Below, one piece after another: positions 9,909 to 18,831 of a stretch of DNA of 64,000 bases (its first letter is position 1; every line of letters begins with the position of its first letter). This DNA is from Chryseobacterium geocarposphaerae (GTDB lineage Bacteria > Bacteroidota > Bacteroidia > Flavobacteriales > Weeksellaceae). The stretch is taken from assembly GCF_002797535.1 (NCBI RefSeq), contig NZ_PGFD01000001.1, positions 620,001 through 684,000 on the forward strand. Direction: 5' to 3'. A program made the position numbers and the translations under genes. The notes beneath the pieces are model-generated. The model made no database searches and was not told the origin of the DNA. It was given only the letters and a program-made list of their open reading frames with translations.

Positions 9909-9942
9909 AAAAAAAGTGACTGTCTAAGAAGACAATCACTTT
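9909..9942 (-). terminator. Terminator of the SusCD operon
   Basis: Read on the minus strand: AAAGTGATTGTCT / AGACAGTCACTTT (one G-T pair), then a run of seven T residues, 32 bases past the SusD stop codon. Confidence 0.85.
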
Positions 9943-9973
9943 CTACGAAAAAAATTAATTTGATGAAAAGAAA

Positions 9974-11734
9974 TTAATAGCCTGGATTTTGGGTGAATTC
10001 CTTGGAAACGTCAAGAGTTGCCTGCGGAATAGGGAATATTCTTCTGTAGGGCTGAGTCGCAGGTTTTGCTGTTCCTGCAAGGTCAAATTTCCCGAATCTG
10101 ATCATCGCTTTCCTTCTGTACATTTCCCAATACAGCTCATAGCCTGATTCTTTAAATAATGTATTGGCATCCAATGAAGTAAGCGCAACACCTGGTGTGT
10201 TATTCTTTAAAGCATCATTGGTTCTGCTTGTTCTTAATTTGTTCACGTCTGCCAAAGCTGCAGTTACATTCCCGCTTCTGAAATAGGCTTCTGCTCTCAT
10301 CATATAGATGGTTCCTAATCTGTACAAGGGTACATCCATTCCGCTGGTTCCGTTGTTTCCGTAACCAGGATCAAATTCAAACTTGAAGTTTCTTACCCCT
10401 CTGTTGATCTGAGCCTGTGTAAATACTGCTTCCGCAGGATTATCAAAATTAAGTTCAGGTGTGAAATCGGCAGCAAGGGTTGTATTTTTTTCTGTGAATA
10501 ATTTATAAACTTTAATTCTTCCGTCAGCAGTCATATCAAAATTACCATTGGCAAGAATTTTCGGGCCATATTGTTGACCAACCTGTAATCCTCTGTTGAA
10601 ATGAAACCACGGTTTTCCTGTTCCTTCCACTTTACTTGTTGATGGTACACTTACATCGGTTCCATCATTTCTAAACCAGGTTCCGTCTTCATACTGATAG
10701 GTTCTCTGAAAACGGGGGTCATCATGATTTCCGTTCCATGAATAATAGAATTCGGGAGTAATGCAGGAAGCGTTTGTTCCTCTGTTATCCGGTGATGGTT
10801 TCTGAATTCTTTCCATCGACATATAGGCAAGGTCATTGTCCGCATTTCTAAGTGAATTTTTCTTCTGAACAATCGTGAAAATCAATTCTTTGCTATTGTC
10901 ATTATTAATATCAAAATTGTGGAAATAATTGGATTCTAAGCTGAAAAGCCCTCCGTTAATCAGTAGATTGGAATATTGAATAACTTTATCCATATCTGTT
11001 CCGCCTCCATTAATTGCCTGCTCCGTAAAATTAAACGTAGCCGCTGTCTTATTTTTTAGAACGGCTCTGTTCAGGTACATATCTGCCAGTAAAGCATATG
11101 CTGCCTGTTTGGTAAATCTTCCGGCATGGGTATTTTGGGTTTTAATATCCGCTAAATTGGGAATAAGCCCTTCAACTTCGGTAATTAAAGCATCAATCGT
11201 AGTTTCTGCTTTCTTAATTTCGATAGGTGCATTCAGATTATCTGGATCCCTGTAAGGAGCCTGTCCGAACAAATCGATCGTTGTGTAGGTATAGTAAGCT
11301 AACAAACCTTTTGCTTCGGCTAAGAATAAAGCTTTATTACTGATATTGCTTTGGTTGATGCTTCCGATAGCGGTTAAAGATTTGGTAATCCCTAATGTCA
11401 GTTGATTGAACGTTGTTTTTACCACATCGTTATTAGGATCCCAGGTAAATTCGTGCATTGCTCTCCATTTTCCTCCATCTCCCCAGTCGCTTCCTCTGGT
11501 AGGTAAGATAGCTTCATCTGTAGAGTATTCCTGTAAGGCGAATACACTTCCGTGATCTACAAAAGTTCCGTCACCAAGCTGTCCGTAAGCGGCAGCCAAA
11601 GAAGCTTCAGGATCTGCAGCTACGGAACTCGGAACTTCGTCAAGCAGCTTTTCATCCAAATTGGTACATCCTATTAATGATATTACCGCTACCGATAAAA
11701 CTATTTTATTAATATTTAAAAATGTTGATTTCAT
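9974..11734 (-). CDS. SusD/RagB-like nutrient-binding lipoprotein
   Basis: The 586-residue protein has a lipoprotein signal with lipobox LIGC (Cys23), then the SusD layout: EKLLDEVPSS, TPR-like helices (LLADMYLNRAVL) and a C-terminal region containing MMRAEAYFRSGN, YELYWEMYRRKAMIRFGKF and FPIPQATLDVS. SusD proteins cap a SusC barrel at the outer surface and hand the ligand, typically a glycan or peptide, to it. The gene starts ten bases after the SusC stop and ends at a strong terminator. The ligand cannot be read from the sequence. Confidence 0.95.
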   Translation of the reverse strand: MKSTFLNINKIVLSVAVISLIGCTNLDEKLLDEVPSSVAADPEASLAAAYGQLGDGTFVDHGSVFALQEYSTDEAILPTRGSDWGDGGKWRAMHEFTWDPNNDVVKTTFNQLTLGITKSLTAIGSINQSNISNKALFLAEAKGLLAYYTYTTIDLFGQAPYRDPDNLNAPIEIKKAETTIDALITEVEGLIPNLADIKTQNTHAGRFTKQAAYALLADMYLNRAVLKNKTAATFNFTEQAINGGGTDMDKVIQYSNLLINGGLFSLESNYFHNFDINNDNSKELIFTIVQKKNSLRNADNDLAYMSMERIQKPSPDNRGTNASCITPEFYYSWNGNHDDPRFQRTYQYEDGTWFRNDGTDVSVPSTSKVEGTGKPWFHFNRGLQVGQQYGPKILANGNFDMTADGRIKVYKLFTEKNTTLAADFTPELNFDNPAEAVFTQAQINRGVRNFKFEFDPGYGNNGTSGMDVPLYRLGTIYMMRAEAYFRSGNVTAALADVNKLRTSRTNDALKNNTPGVALTSLDANTLFKESGYELYWEMYRRKAMIRFGKFDLAGTAKPATQPYRRIFPIPQATLDVSKEFTQNPGY

Positions 11735-11744
11735 GATTTCTTAC

Positions 11745-14700
11745 TTAAAATTTAACAGTGGCTCCTAAAATGAAAGTTTTTGCAGAGGGGTATGTTGTGT
11801 AATCAATTCCCAATGACTGGTTTCCTTCTACCTGTTTACTGGTATCGACAAGCGGATCATAACCTGTATAGCTTGTAATTGTTAGTAAGTTCTGCGCACT
11901 TACATAAAGATTAATACTCTTTAAAAACTTCAGTTGGTTGATATCAAAAGTATAGCCTAGTCTTACGTTGTTCAGACGGATAAAGTCTGATTTTTCAAGA
12001 TACAAAGAAGACAATTGCGGCTGATTGGTAAAACTTGCTCCAGAATCGTAGAAGTTTTTCAAAACGTTTCGGTCTGAAGCCAGATTGTTGATATTTAAGT
12101 CCAACGCTGTGTTATTGACCAGGTACCCTCCTGTTTGTCCGATAAAAGAGAAGGAAAAATCAAATTTCTTGTACTTCATATAAGAATTGATCCCGAAAGT
12201 AAATTTTGGAATGGGCCCCTCAAAGATCTTTTTGTCTTTTTGGCCAATCGTTCCGTCGCCGTCTACATCTTCATAAATATATTTACCGTTGGCATCAATT
12301 CCTAAATAATGATACATATAAAAAGATCCCGCCTGGTAACCGTTTTTATATACATTGGCGGTAACCCCGGAAAGTCCCGGTCCCGATACTGATCCTGAAT
12401 AAATTTCTGAAACAGGAAGCCCTGTAATTTTATTATTTACTGTAGCTCCGTTTACATCAAGGTTCCAGGTGAAGTTTTCATTTTTAATAATTTCGTAACC
12501 TAAAGAGAATTCAATACCTTTATTTTTAATTGTTCCGTCAGAATTTCTCCAGATCATAGGAGTTGGGCTTAATACTGGAGATGGAATACGCAGAATCGCG
12601 TCTTTTGTTGATTTATTATAATATTCAAGAGACCCGTATAATTTATTTTTCAGCAAGCTGAAATCCAATCCTATGTTCGATTGTTCTACCGTTTCCCATT
12701 TCAGATCCGGATAGGCTGTTCTGTTAATCAAAACCCCATTGATAAGATTCAAATTATCATATAAATAATATCCTGCAGAGGCTGCCAATGAATAACTTGG
12801 TTTTGTGATCTTGTTCTGCACCTCCTGGTTCCCGGTTTGTCCCCAACTTGCTCTTAATTTTAATTCATTAATGACCGGATTTCCTTTCAGGAAGTTCTCA
12901 TTGGAAATCGTCCAGCCTACAGCAACTGAAGGGAAATATCCGTATTTATTGTTGTCTCCAAAACGGGTAGAGCCATCTGCTCTTAAAGAAGCCGTTAAGA
13001 AATATTTCTTGTCAAAGTTGTAGTTTACCCTTCCGAAATAGGACTGTAATTCATTCTCCTGATCTGTCCCAGGCTGTGGAATAAAAACATCTCCGGAATA
13101 TCCGGGATTAATTTCAGGTGGAATTCCAGCTCCCTGAGCCAAGAAGTTTCTTACTCCCCAATATGTAGCTGTTGCTTTAAATTTCTGATAGGAAAAACCT
13201 GCTAACCAATTGAAATTATGTCTGCCTAAGCTGAAATCGTAAGTCAGATAATGTTCTAAAAGAATATTGTAGGCATCCAGATTGGCCTGGGAATAGATTC
13301 CTTTTGGGCTTCTGTCAGTAATATTCGGGAACATGGTTGTATTTCTTTCCGATAAACTCCTGTCGATCCCTAAATTGAATTTATAATTTAATCCCGGTAT
13401 AATTCTCAGTGTAGCTTCTGTATTTCCTAAAACTCGGAAGGTGTTGGTTTTATCCTGATATACACTCAATAAATACAAAGGATTGTAATGAGCGTTCATA
13501 TTGAAATTGGTATAGTTTCCGTTTTCATCGTATACTGAACGGGTAGGATTAGCCATTAAAGCGTGGATAATCAACTGTCCATCAGATCCTGCAGTTCCTC
13601 CATTCGGAATTCCTGTTTCTCTGATATCACTCGCGGTAAGGTTTACTTTAACTTTTAATCGTTTATCATCAAGGAAAGATTCTTCTGCATTGATACGGGC
13701 TGTGGTTCTTTTGAAACTGCTGTTCAGCACAATACCGTCCTGGTCCATATGAGAAAGCGATGCAAAATAGCTTCCCGTATCTGTGGCTTTTGAAAACGAG
13801 ACCGAATGATTGGAAGAAACGGCATTTCTGTAGATTTCATCCTGCCAGTCTGTATTTCCGCCGTGATCGTAAGACTTGTCTATTCCTGCTGCTCTGTATT
13901 CATCTGCTGTTAACAGATCTAATTTTTTGATCACGGAAGAAAAACCTAAATAGGTATCATATGTAAATAAAGGTTCTCCTTTTTTTCCTCTTTTAGTCGT
14001 CACCAAAACAACCCCATTCGAACCTCTTGCTCCATAGATTGCGGCAGCAGAAGCGTCTTTCAAAACAGTGATTGATTCAATGTCACTGGTATTTAAAAAA
14101 TTCAGTGGATTCTTTGCGGCGGTATTTCCCAACCCGAAATCAGGGCTTGATGCGCTTACCGGATCATTATTCAATGGAACGCCGTCTACAACGAACAGAG
14201 GAGTACTCCCGCTTCGGATGGAACCGATACCTCTGATGGAAACATTCACCCCAGCTCCCGGTTCACCGCTTGTCTGTACAATACGTACACCCGCTACTTT
14301 TCCCTGCATCAAATTATCCACGGAAATATTCATTCCTTCTTTGAAATTCGCTGCTTTTAATTGGCTGATTGCTCCTGTCACATCAGATTTTTTCTGAGAA
14401 CCATATCCTACCAAGGTAACCTCTTCAATGGAAGTTGCCCCTTTTTTAGATTTCAGACTCACAGAAACTGAGCTTCCTGAAATTTTCAGGATCTGTGTCG
14501 TATATCCTTCATAAGAAATAGATAAGGCCTGCCCGATATTGGCAGAAATCGTAAAGTTCCCTGATGCATCGGTAGTAGCAGTCTCTCCGGTTTCTACGAC
14601 AGTAATTTTCGCGCCTTCTATGGCAGAACCTTCCTGGTCTTTTACGCTTCCGGTGATAGGTTCCTTAACCTGAAAAGAAATGGGAGAGTGTTTAGAAAAT

Positions 14701-14789
14701 CCTTCTGCATGAGCCTGGTTGGCAACCAGGAAAATCAATGCAATCGGAATTAGCTTTTTAAATTTAAAAAAATTAATCTTGTGGTACAT
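11745..14789 (-). CDS. SusC/RagA-like TonB-linked outer-membrane receptor
   Basis: I take the ATG at 14789 as start (1014 residues): it gives the signal peptide MYHKINFFKFKKLIPIALIF ending QAHA. The frame is open further upstream to a TTG at 14852, but that codon lies inside a hairpin. The order is carboxypeptidase-D-like domain (GSVKDQEGSAIEGAKI), TonB-box-like EEVTLVGYGSQKKSDVTGAI, plug with SIRGIGS and PLFVVDGVPLNN, the SusC motif VLKDASAAAIYGARGSNGVV, and a long barrel ending GATVKF. With SusD it forms an active importer. Regulation may act through the 5' leader, which has a terminator-like hairpin. Confidence 0.95.
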   Translation of the reverse strand: MYHKINFFKFKKLIPIALIFLVANQAHAEGFSKHSPISFQVKEPITGSVKDQEGSAIEGAKITVVETGETATTDASGNFTISANIGQALSISYEGYTTQILKISGSSVSVSLKSKKGATSIEEVTLVGYGSQKKSDVTGAISQLKAANFKEGMNISVDNLMQGKVAGVRIVQTSGEPGAGVNVSIRGIGSIRSGSTPLFVVDGVPLNNDPVSASSPDFGLGNTAAKNPLNFLNTSDIESITVLKDASAAAIYGARGSNGVVLVTTKRGKKGEPLFTYDTYLGFSSVIKKLDLLTADEYRAAGIDKSYDHGGNTDWQDEIYRNAVSSNHSVSFSKATDTGSYFASLSHMDQDGIVLNSSFKRTTARINAEESFLDDKRLKVKVNLTASDIRETGIPNGGTAGSDGQLIIHALMANPTRSVYDENGNYTNFNMNAHYNPLYLLSVYQDKTNTFRVLGNTEATLRIIPGLNYKFNLGIDRSLSERNTTMFPNITDRSPKGIYSQANLDAYNILLEHYLTYDFSLGRHNFNWLAGFSYQKFKATATYWGVRNFLAQGAGIPPEINPGYSGDVFIPQPGTDQENELQSYFGRVNYNFDKKYFLTASLRADGSTRFGDNNKYGYFPSVAVGWTISNENFLKGNPVINELKLRASWGQTGNQEVQNKITKPSYSLAASAGYYLYDNLNLINGVLINRTAYPDLKWETVEQSNIGLDFSLLKNKLYGSLEYYNKSTKDAILRIPSPVLSPTPMIWRNSDGTIKNKGIEFSLGYEIIKNENFTWNLDVNGATVNNKITGLPVSEIYSGSVSGPGLSGVTANVYKNGYQAGSFYMYHYLGIDANGKYIYEDVDGDGTIGQKDKKIFEGPIPKFTFGINSYMKYKKFDFSFSFIGQTGGYLVNNTALDLNINNLASDRNVLKNFYDSGASFTNQPQLSSLYLEKSDFIRLNNVRLGYTFDINQLKFLKSINLYVSAQNLLTITSYTGYDPLVDTSKQVEGNQSLGIDYTTYPSAKTFILGATVKF

Positions 14790-14828
14790 ATCATTAAGTA
14801 AAGTAATTGTTACTATTGCTAGCTTAAT

Positions 14829-14867
14829 AAAAAGCCGCTGTTGTTCCCGCAACAGCGGTATTTTTTT
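14829..14867. promoter_or_regulatory. Hairpin in the SusC leader with T-runs on both sides
   Basis: Perfect nine-pair stem CCGCTGTTG / CAACAGCGG at 14835-14858. Seven T residues follow on the plus strand and CTTTTTATT follows on the minus strand. It lies between the likely SusC promoter and the SusC start, so it could work as an attenuator in the leader or as the terminator of a plus-strand antisense RNA. Confidence 0.6.
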
Positions 14868-14915
14868 CTCATCTTTCGTGTTTATTTTTCAGATGCAAAG
14901 TAAAAACGTTTAACC

Positions 14916-14923
14916 CAAATCTA
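14916..14923 (-). promoter_or_regulatory. -7 promoter box (TAGATTTG) of the SusCD operon
   Basis: An exact TAnnTTTG box on the minus strand, about 127 bases upstream of the SusC start. It predicts a leader of roughly 115-120 bases containing the 14835-14858 hairpin. Confidence 0.55.
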
Positions 14924-15116
14924 TTTTAACATAACATTATCATAAAATCAATAAAATATAAATCTCTCTTTTTGAGAAAATGAAATACACTTCATTATCA
15001 GGTACTTATAAATACAGGATTTTTGATATTCATATAATCTTAAAAAACACTTAATATACTGTACAACAAAGCTGAATAAAGACTTCCTAATTTCGCGATT
15101 ACAAAAAATTGAAGTC

Positions 15117-16178
15117 ATGAAAAAGGCAATATTCTTAGGTTTGTATGTTTCTTCATTAAACCTTTTTTGGGCGCAGTATCAGAATCTGAACAACTTAAAG
15201 ATTAATGAGATTCAGGTAATTGGTTCGCACAATTCTTATAAGAAGGCCATTCTTCCGGAGGTTTACGAATACCTGTCTAAAAAGGATTCACTGAATTTTC
15301 TTCCGAGGATTCAATACGAACATATCCCGGTTCCTCAACAGCTGGATCTGGGATTAAGAAATCTTGAAATAGATGTATATGCAGACAGTAAAGGAGGTAA
15401 ATATGCTCATCCGAAGATTTTAGATCTGGTAAAGACCAGTCAGCCTTTTGATCCGGAAGGAAAAATGAAAAAGCCGGGATATAAAATGATCCATATTACC
15501 GACATTGATTATCAGACACATTATTATACGCTGGAAGACTGCCTGAAAGATTTGAAAAAATGGTCTGATGCGCATCCTGATCACGATCCGGTTTTTGTTA
15601 CGTTGGAACCTAAAGACGGAAAAGCCAACCAGTTCGGAACAGAACCGGAACATTATACTTCAAAATTATTTAACGATCTTGACAATGAATTAAAAAACTA
15701 CCTGGGTAAAAATAAAATCATCACACCGGATGATATCAGGGGAAATTATACAACATTGAATGAAGCGGTTTTACACAAAAACTGGCCGAAAGTAAAAGAT
15801 GCTAAGGGAAAATTCCTTTTTGTACTGGATAACAACAGTGAGAATAGAGATTTGTACATGAAAAGTCATCCGTCTTTAAAAGGAAGAATGGTCTTTACCA
15901 ATTCCACTCCGGGAACTCCTGAGTCCGCTGTTGTGTTCATGAATGATCCAGGTCCGGAGATTGCGGATTTAGTAAAACAAGGATATATTATCCGAACCAG
16001 AGCTGATGCGGATACGATGGAAGCGAGGAGAGAAGATTATTCAAGATTCGAAAAAGCAAAAAAGAGCGGAGCACAGATCATCACAACCGATTATTATCAG
16101 CCGAGCAAATTATTCAAGTCAAACTATAAAATTAGTTTTGATAATAATACCTATGAAAGGAAAAATCCTTTAAACTGA
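15117..16178 (+). CDS. Ca2+-dependent phosphoinositide phospholipase C, secreted
   Basis: The 353-residue protein has a signal peptide (about 1-19, ending FWAQ) and the PI-PLC TIM-barrel core: IQVIGSHNSYK with the catalytic-type His38, LRNLEIDVYAD (Glu84, Asp86) and KYAHPK with a second histidine near 98. This is the family of secreted calcium-dependent PI-PLC-like enzymes, which split phosphoinositides into diacylglycerol and an inositol phosphate. It is monocistronic, diverges from the SusC operon and ends at its own terminator. Its phosphatase and phytase neighbours suggest phosphate or inositol scavenging; that is inference. Confidence 0.85.
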   Translation: MKKAIFLGLYVSSLNLFWAQYQNLNNLKINEIQVIGSHNSYKKAILPEVYEYLSKKDSLNFLPRIQYEHIPVPQQLDLGLRNLEIDVYADSKGGKYAHPKILDLVKTSQPFDPEGKMKKPGYKMIHITDIDYQTHYYTLEDCLKDLKKWSDAHPDHDPVFVTLEPKDGKANQFGTEPEHYTSKLFNDLDNELKNYLGKNKIITPDDIRGNYTTLNEAVLHKNWPKVKDAKGKFLFVLDNNSENRDLYMKSHPSLKGRMVFTNSTPGTPESAVVFMNDPGPEIADLVKQGYIIRTRADADTMEARREDYSRFEKAKKSGAQIITTDYYQPSKLFKSNYKISFDNNTYERKNPLN

Positions 16179-16211
16179 TAAAGAACATTTTTTACTTTTA
16201 GATTTACAATA

Positions 16212-16250
16212 GAAAAGGCTGTTAATTTGTTGACAGTCTTTTCGTTTTTA
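16212..16250 (+). terminator. Terminator of the PI-PLC gene
   Basis: Stem GAAAAGGCTGT / ACAGTCTTTTC with one G-T pair, then GTTTTTA. Confidence 0.8.
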
Positions 16251-16283
16251 TAATCAATAGTCGAAAAAGTAAAGGGTGAAAAA

Positions 16284-18074
16284 TTAAAGTTTGCGGATCT
16301 TCTGTTTTTTTAAATCTATTTCAAAATGATCTGCCGGATCTCCGTGGGAAAGTAACTTTATGATTTTAAAAACAGATTGTAATTGTAATAGGAAAGGGTC
16401 CTGTAATTGGTTTTGCTGATACAGCTTTTCCAAGATCTCATATTGCTGTAATCTTTCTTTTGGAATATCTTTTTTTGCCAGTTCATCAGCCGACTGAAAT
16501 TTATAGAGGTCTAATATAAGATCTTCAAAAGTCCATGTTCTGTAGGTTGTTGAGCGGATGTTCCTTTCTTTTAATTGATTTTGATCAAGAATTAACAATA
16601 ACAGGTCTTCTCCGGTCAGGTGTTGGGCTTTTTCAATAAAATCTTTCGGCCAGTCATCGGGAATCATCCTGAGTCGGACCAGTTCTCTCAGATGGAACAG
16701 CATAAAATCGTGATAGGATTTTGACTTCAGGATATCCCTGTTCCAGATGATTTTATTTTTGTCTTTTTCTAAGGTTTTGTATTCCTTTTCGTATAAAGGA
16801 AATAACATATCAAAATTTGGAACCTCATTTAAAACTTCTGTTCGCACTTCCATCAGATCAGGAGATTGTATAGTGAGCACTTTATAAGCAGGAAGATAAG
16901 CGGCCAGTGAAGGAACCTGGATATTCACCAGTATTTTGTTATCTTTTTTTCTGATCCCTGTATCGTTGATGTGCATATGTCCTGCAAAATGAATCTGCAA
17001 ACCGTTTTCAGCAAAAACTTCCGCGACTTCTTCTTCGGGCACCCTTTCCAGCTGCCATTTTTTTTCGCCTAATAATTTTTTGATTTCGTTAGTTGCCCCG
17101 TCATTAAAATCGATCATCGGGTAATGGGTGAAAGCAATCACTGTTTTTCCATTAGCTTTTGCTTCCTGCATAACCTTTTTTATCCACTTGATTAGATGTT
17201 TTTTATGAGTCAAAACATTGTTGTAACCGATACTTGCTCCTTTATAATTAGAAGGAATATCGGGATTTTCTTTTACATTTTTCGGGATATAGGTATTTCC
17301 GTCAATTGCCACCATCCAGATTCCTTTTACAGGTTCAACAACATAACTCATATCGGGAACGGAAAATCCTTTTGAAACTTCGTACATCCTTTGTGAATAA
17401 TCCGCACTCTGTAAAGCTTTTTCGTAAGAATAATTTTTAACCGATTGAAACCCGAAAGGCGTACTCCAGAAGAGATTTTCTTTTTTGGGATAAAAACCAA
17501 AATCTCTTAATTCATGCAAAATTTCTATATAACCGGATTCTGCGATGTCTTTGGTAATGATTGTATTCTTTACCTTCCCCATATTTTCCTTACTGTAAAT
17601 TCCTAAAGGATTTCCGTCTTCTCCGAGAAAGTCATCCTTTCCGGCATCCTGGCGAAACGGACCTACAGGATCGTGGTTTCCTGTAGTGAGGTAAAAATCG
17701 ATTCCGTATTGCTTATGATATTGTTCTAAAATCTTGTGTAATCCCCGAAGGTTATAGGCCTGTCCATCATCCGAAAAATCACCCGGCATGGCTACAATTT
17801 TAATTCCTTTTAAGGCAATATCATCCAACGCCTTTAAAAAAGCAAAATAATTTTCATTGAAAATTCTTGTTGAATGTAGCTGAGAGTCCATGGTTCTCAA
17901 AATAGTAGGTTTTCCAGTTTTCGGATTGAGAATTCCTTTGAAATCCTGATCTGAAAAGCTTCCATATAGATCCTGAAAATGGACATCTGAAAGAAAAGCG
18001 ATCTGCACAGACTTTTGCTGTGCCGGTAATAGCGAAAATATAAAAAACAAAAACGGTAGAATTCCTTTGTTCAT
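16284..18074 (-). CDS. Secreted calcineurin-like metallophosphoesterase
   Basis: The 596-residue protein has a signal peptide (about 1-19, ending LLPAQ) and the full metal-binding motif set: DxH at 30-32 (SDVHFQD), GDFSDD at 98-103, GNHD at 132-135, a later TH (AFTHYPM) and GHxH (FAGHMHIND, about 360-368). These residues coordinate the two-metal centre of calcineurin-type phosphatases. A C-terminal helical region of about 170 residues follows the catalytic fold. The gene is convergent with the PI-PLC gene. Its substrate is unknown; an extracytoplasmic phosphomonoester or phosphodiester is likely. Confidence 0.9.
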   Translation of the reverse strand: MNKGILPFLFFIFSLLPAQQKSVQIAFLSDVHFQDLYGSFSDQDFKGILNPKTGKPTILRTMDSQLHSTRIFNENYFAFLKALDDIALKGIKIVAMPGDFSDDGQAYNLRGLHKILEQYHKQYGIDFYLTTGNHDPVGPFRQDAGKDDFLGEDGNPLGIYSKENMGKVKNTIITKDIAESGYIEILHELRDFGFYPKKENLFWSTPFGFQSVKNYSYEKALQSADYSQRMYEVSKGFSVPDMSYVVEPVKGIWMVAIDGNTYIPKNVKENPDIPSNYKGASIGYNNVLTHKKHLIKWIKKVMQEAKANGKTVIAFTHYPMIDFNDGATNEIKKLLGEKKWQLERVPEEEVAEVFAENGLQIHFAGHMHINDTGIRKKDNKILVNIQVPSLAAYLPAYKVLTIQSPDLMEVRTEVLNEVPNFDMLFPLYEKEYKTLEKDKNKIIWNRDILKSKSYHDFMLFHLRELVRLRMIPDDWPKDFIEKAQHLTGEDLLLLILDQNQLKERNIRSTTYRTWTFEDLILDLYKFQSADELAKKDIPKERLQQYEILEKLYQQNQLQDPFLLQLQSVFKIIKLLSHGDPADHFEIDLKKQKIRKL

Positions 18075-18177
18075 CTTAAAAAGAAAACAAAATTAAAAGA
18101 AGATTGCGTGTTCTTTTTTAATTAAATTTTAAATAATTGTAAAGGTTTTGACCTTACCGGTAATCAGAAAATATTTT

Positions 18178-18185
18178 TATTTTTG
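18178..18185 (+). promoter_or_regulatory. -7 promoter box (TATTTTTG)
   Basis: An exact TAnnTTTG box 14 bases before the ATG at 18200, so the leader would be very short. Confidence 0.5.
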
Positions 18186-18199
18186 AAAAAATCACTTTA

Positions 18200-18745
18200 A
18201 TGAATAAAATAAAAATAACGATTCCTATAATACTGCTGGTGTTCAGCACTTATGTTGTTCTTCATGCAGTAGGGGCTTCTGTTTTTCACCCAGACAGTAC
18301 GGTGCGATCAATTGGTGATATTGATTTGATCCGTGCGGAATACAAAAAAATCAATGCGCTTAAGTTAAGAGCTCTGCAATTTAAATATGAGAACCTAGAG
18401 TGTGTGGATGAAGGGGAGACTACGTATTATTTACAAGATGATAAAGTGCGGAAAATTGTAGAAAAGTTCATTAAAGGAGATGGACATACCTTAACAGAAT
18501 ACTATTTTAAGGATCATAAATTTATTTTTGCTTTAGAGATCGTAATTGGAGGTCCTGCAATAGGCCCGGAAACTAAAACCGAATACCGCTATTATGTGAA
18601 GAATGATAAAGCGTTGCGACAGATGGAAGGGAGAAAAATTGTGGTACCTGACACCAAATTTACGGAGGTGCTTACGAATGCTTATAAGCTTCTAAAGGCC
18701 AGAAATGCGAAGAACTTTAATGAAGTAATATGTAATTTTGAATGA
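18200..18745 (+). CDS. Exported hypothetical protein (181 aa)
   Basis: Not recognised. An N-terminal hydrophobic segment (ITIPIILLVFSTYVVLHAVG) suggests export or a membrane anchor. The mature part is mixed alpha/beta and charged, with a long acidic/basic stretch (YENLECVDEGETTYYLQDD) and VIGGPAIGPETKTEYRYYV. It has two cysteines (one near 73, one near the C-terminus). The gene stands alone, with its own promoter box and a shared bidirectional terminator downstream. Confidence 0.7.
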   Translation: MNKIKITIPIILLVFSTYVVLHAVGASVFHPDSTVRSIGDIDLIRAEYKKINALKLRALQFKYENLECVDEGETTYYLQDDKVRKIVEKFIKGDGHTLTEYYFKDHKFIFALEIVIGGPAIGPETKTEYRYYVKNDKALRQMEGRKIVVPDTKFTEVLTNAYKLLKARNAKNFNEVICNFE

Positions 18746-18795
18746 CATACCGAAGTTGCTTACTTATTACTCAAGAGAAATTTATAGAATATTGT

Positions 18796-18826
18796 AAAAA
18801 GCAGGAAGATTTTCTTCCTGCTTTTT
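18796..18826. terminator. Bidirectional terminator
   Basis: AAAAAGCAGGAAGA / TCTTCCTGCTTTTT with a three-base loop and T-runs on both strands. It serves the plus-strand gene ending at 18745 and the minus-strand alcohol dehydrogenase ending at 18832. Confidence 0.9.
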
Positions 18827-18831
18827 ATTGA

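Noticed and set aside
14790..14852. Longer SusC N-terminus from the TTG at 14852
   Set aside because: The TTG lies in the leader hairpin and the extra residues would precede a normal signal peptide.
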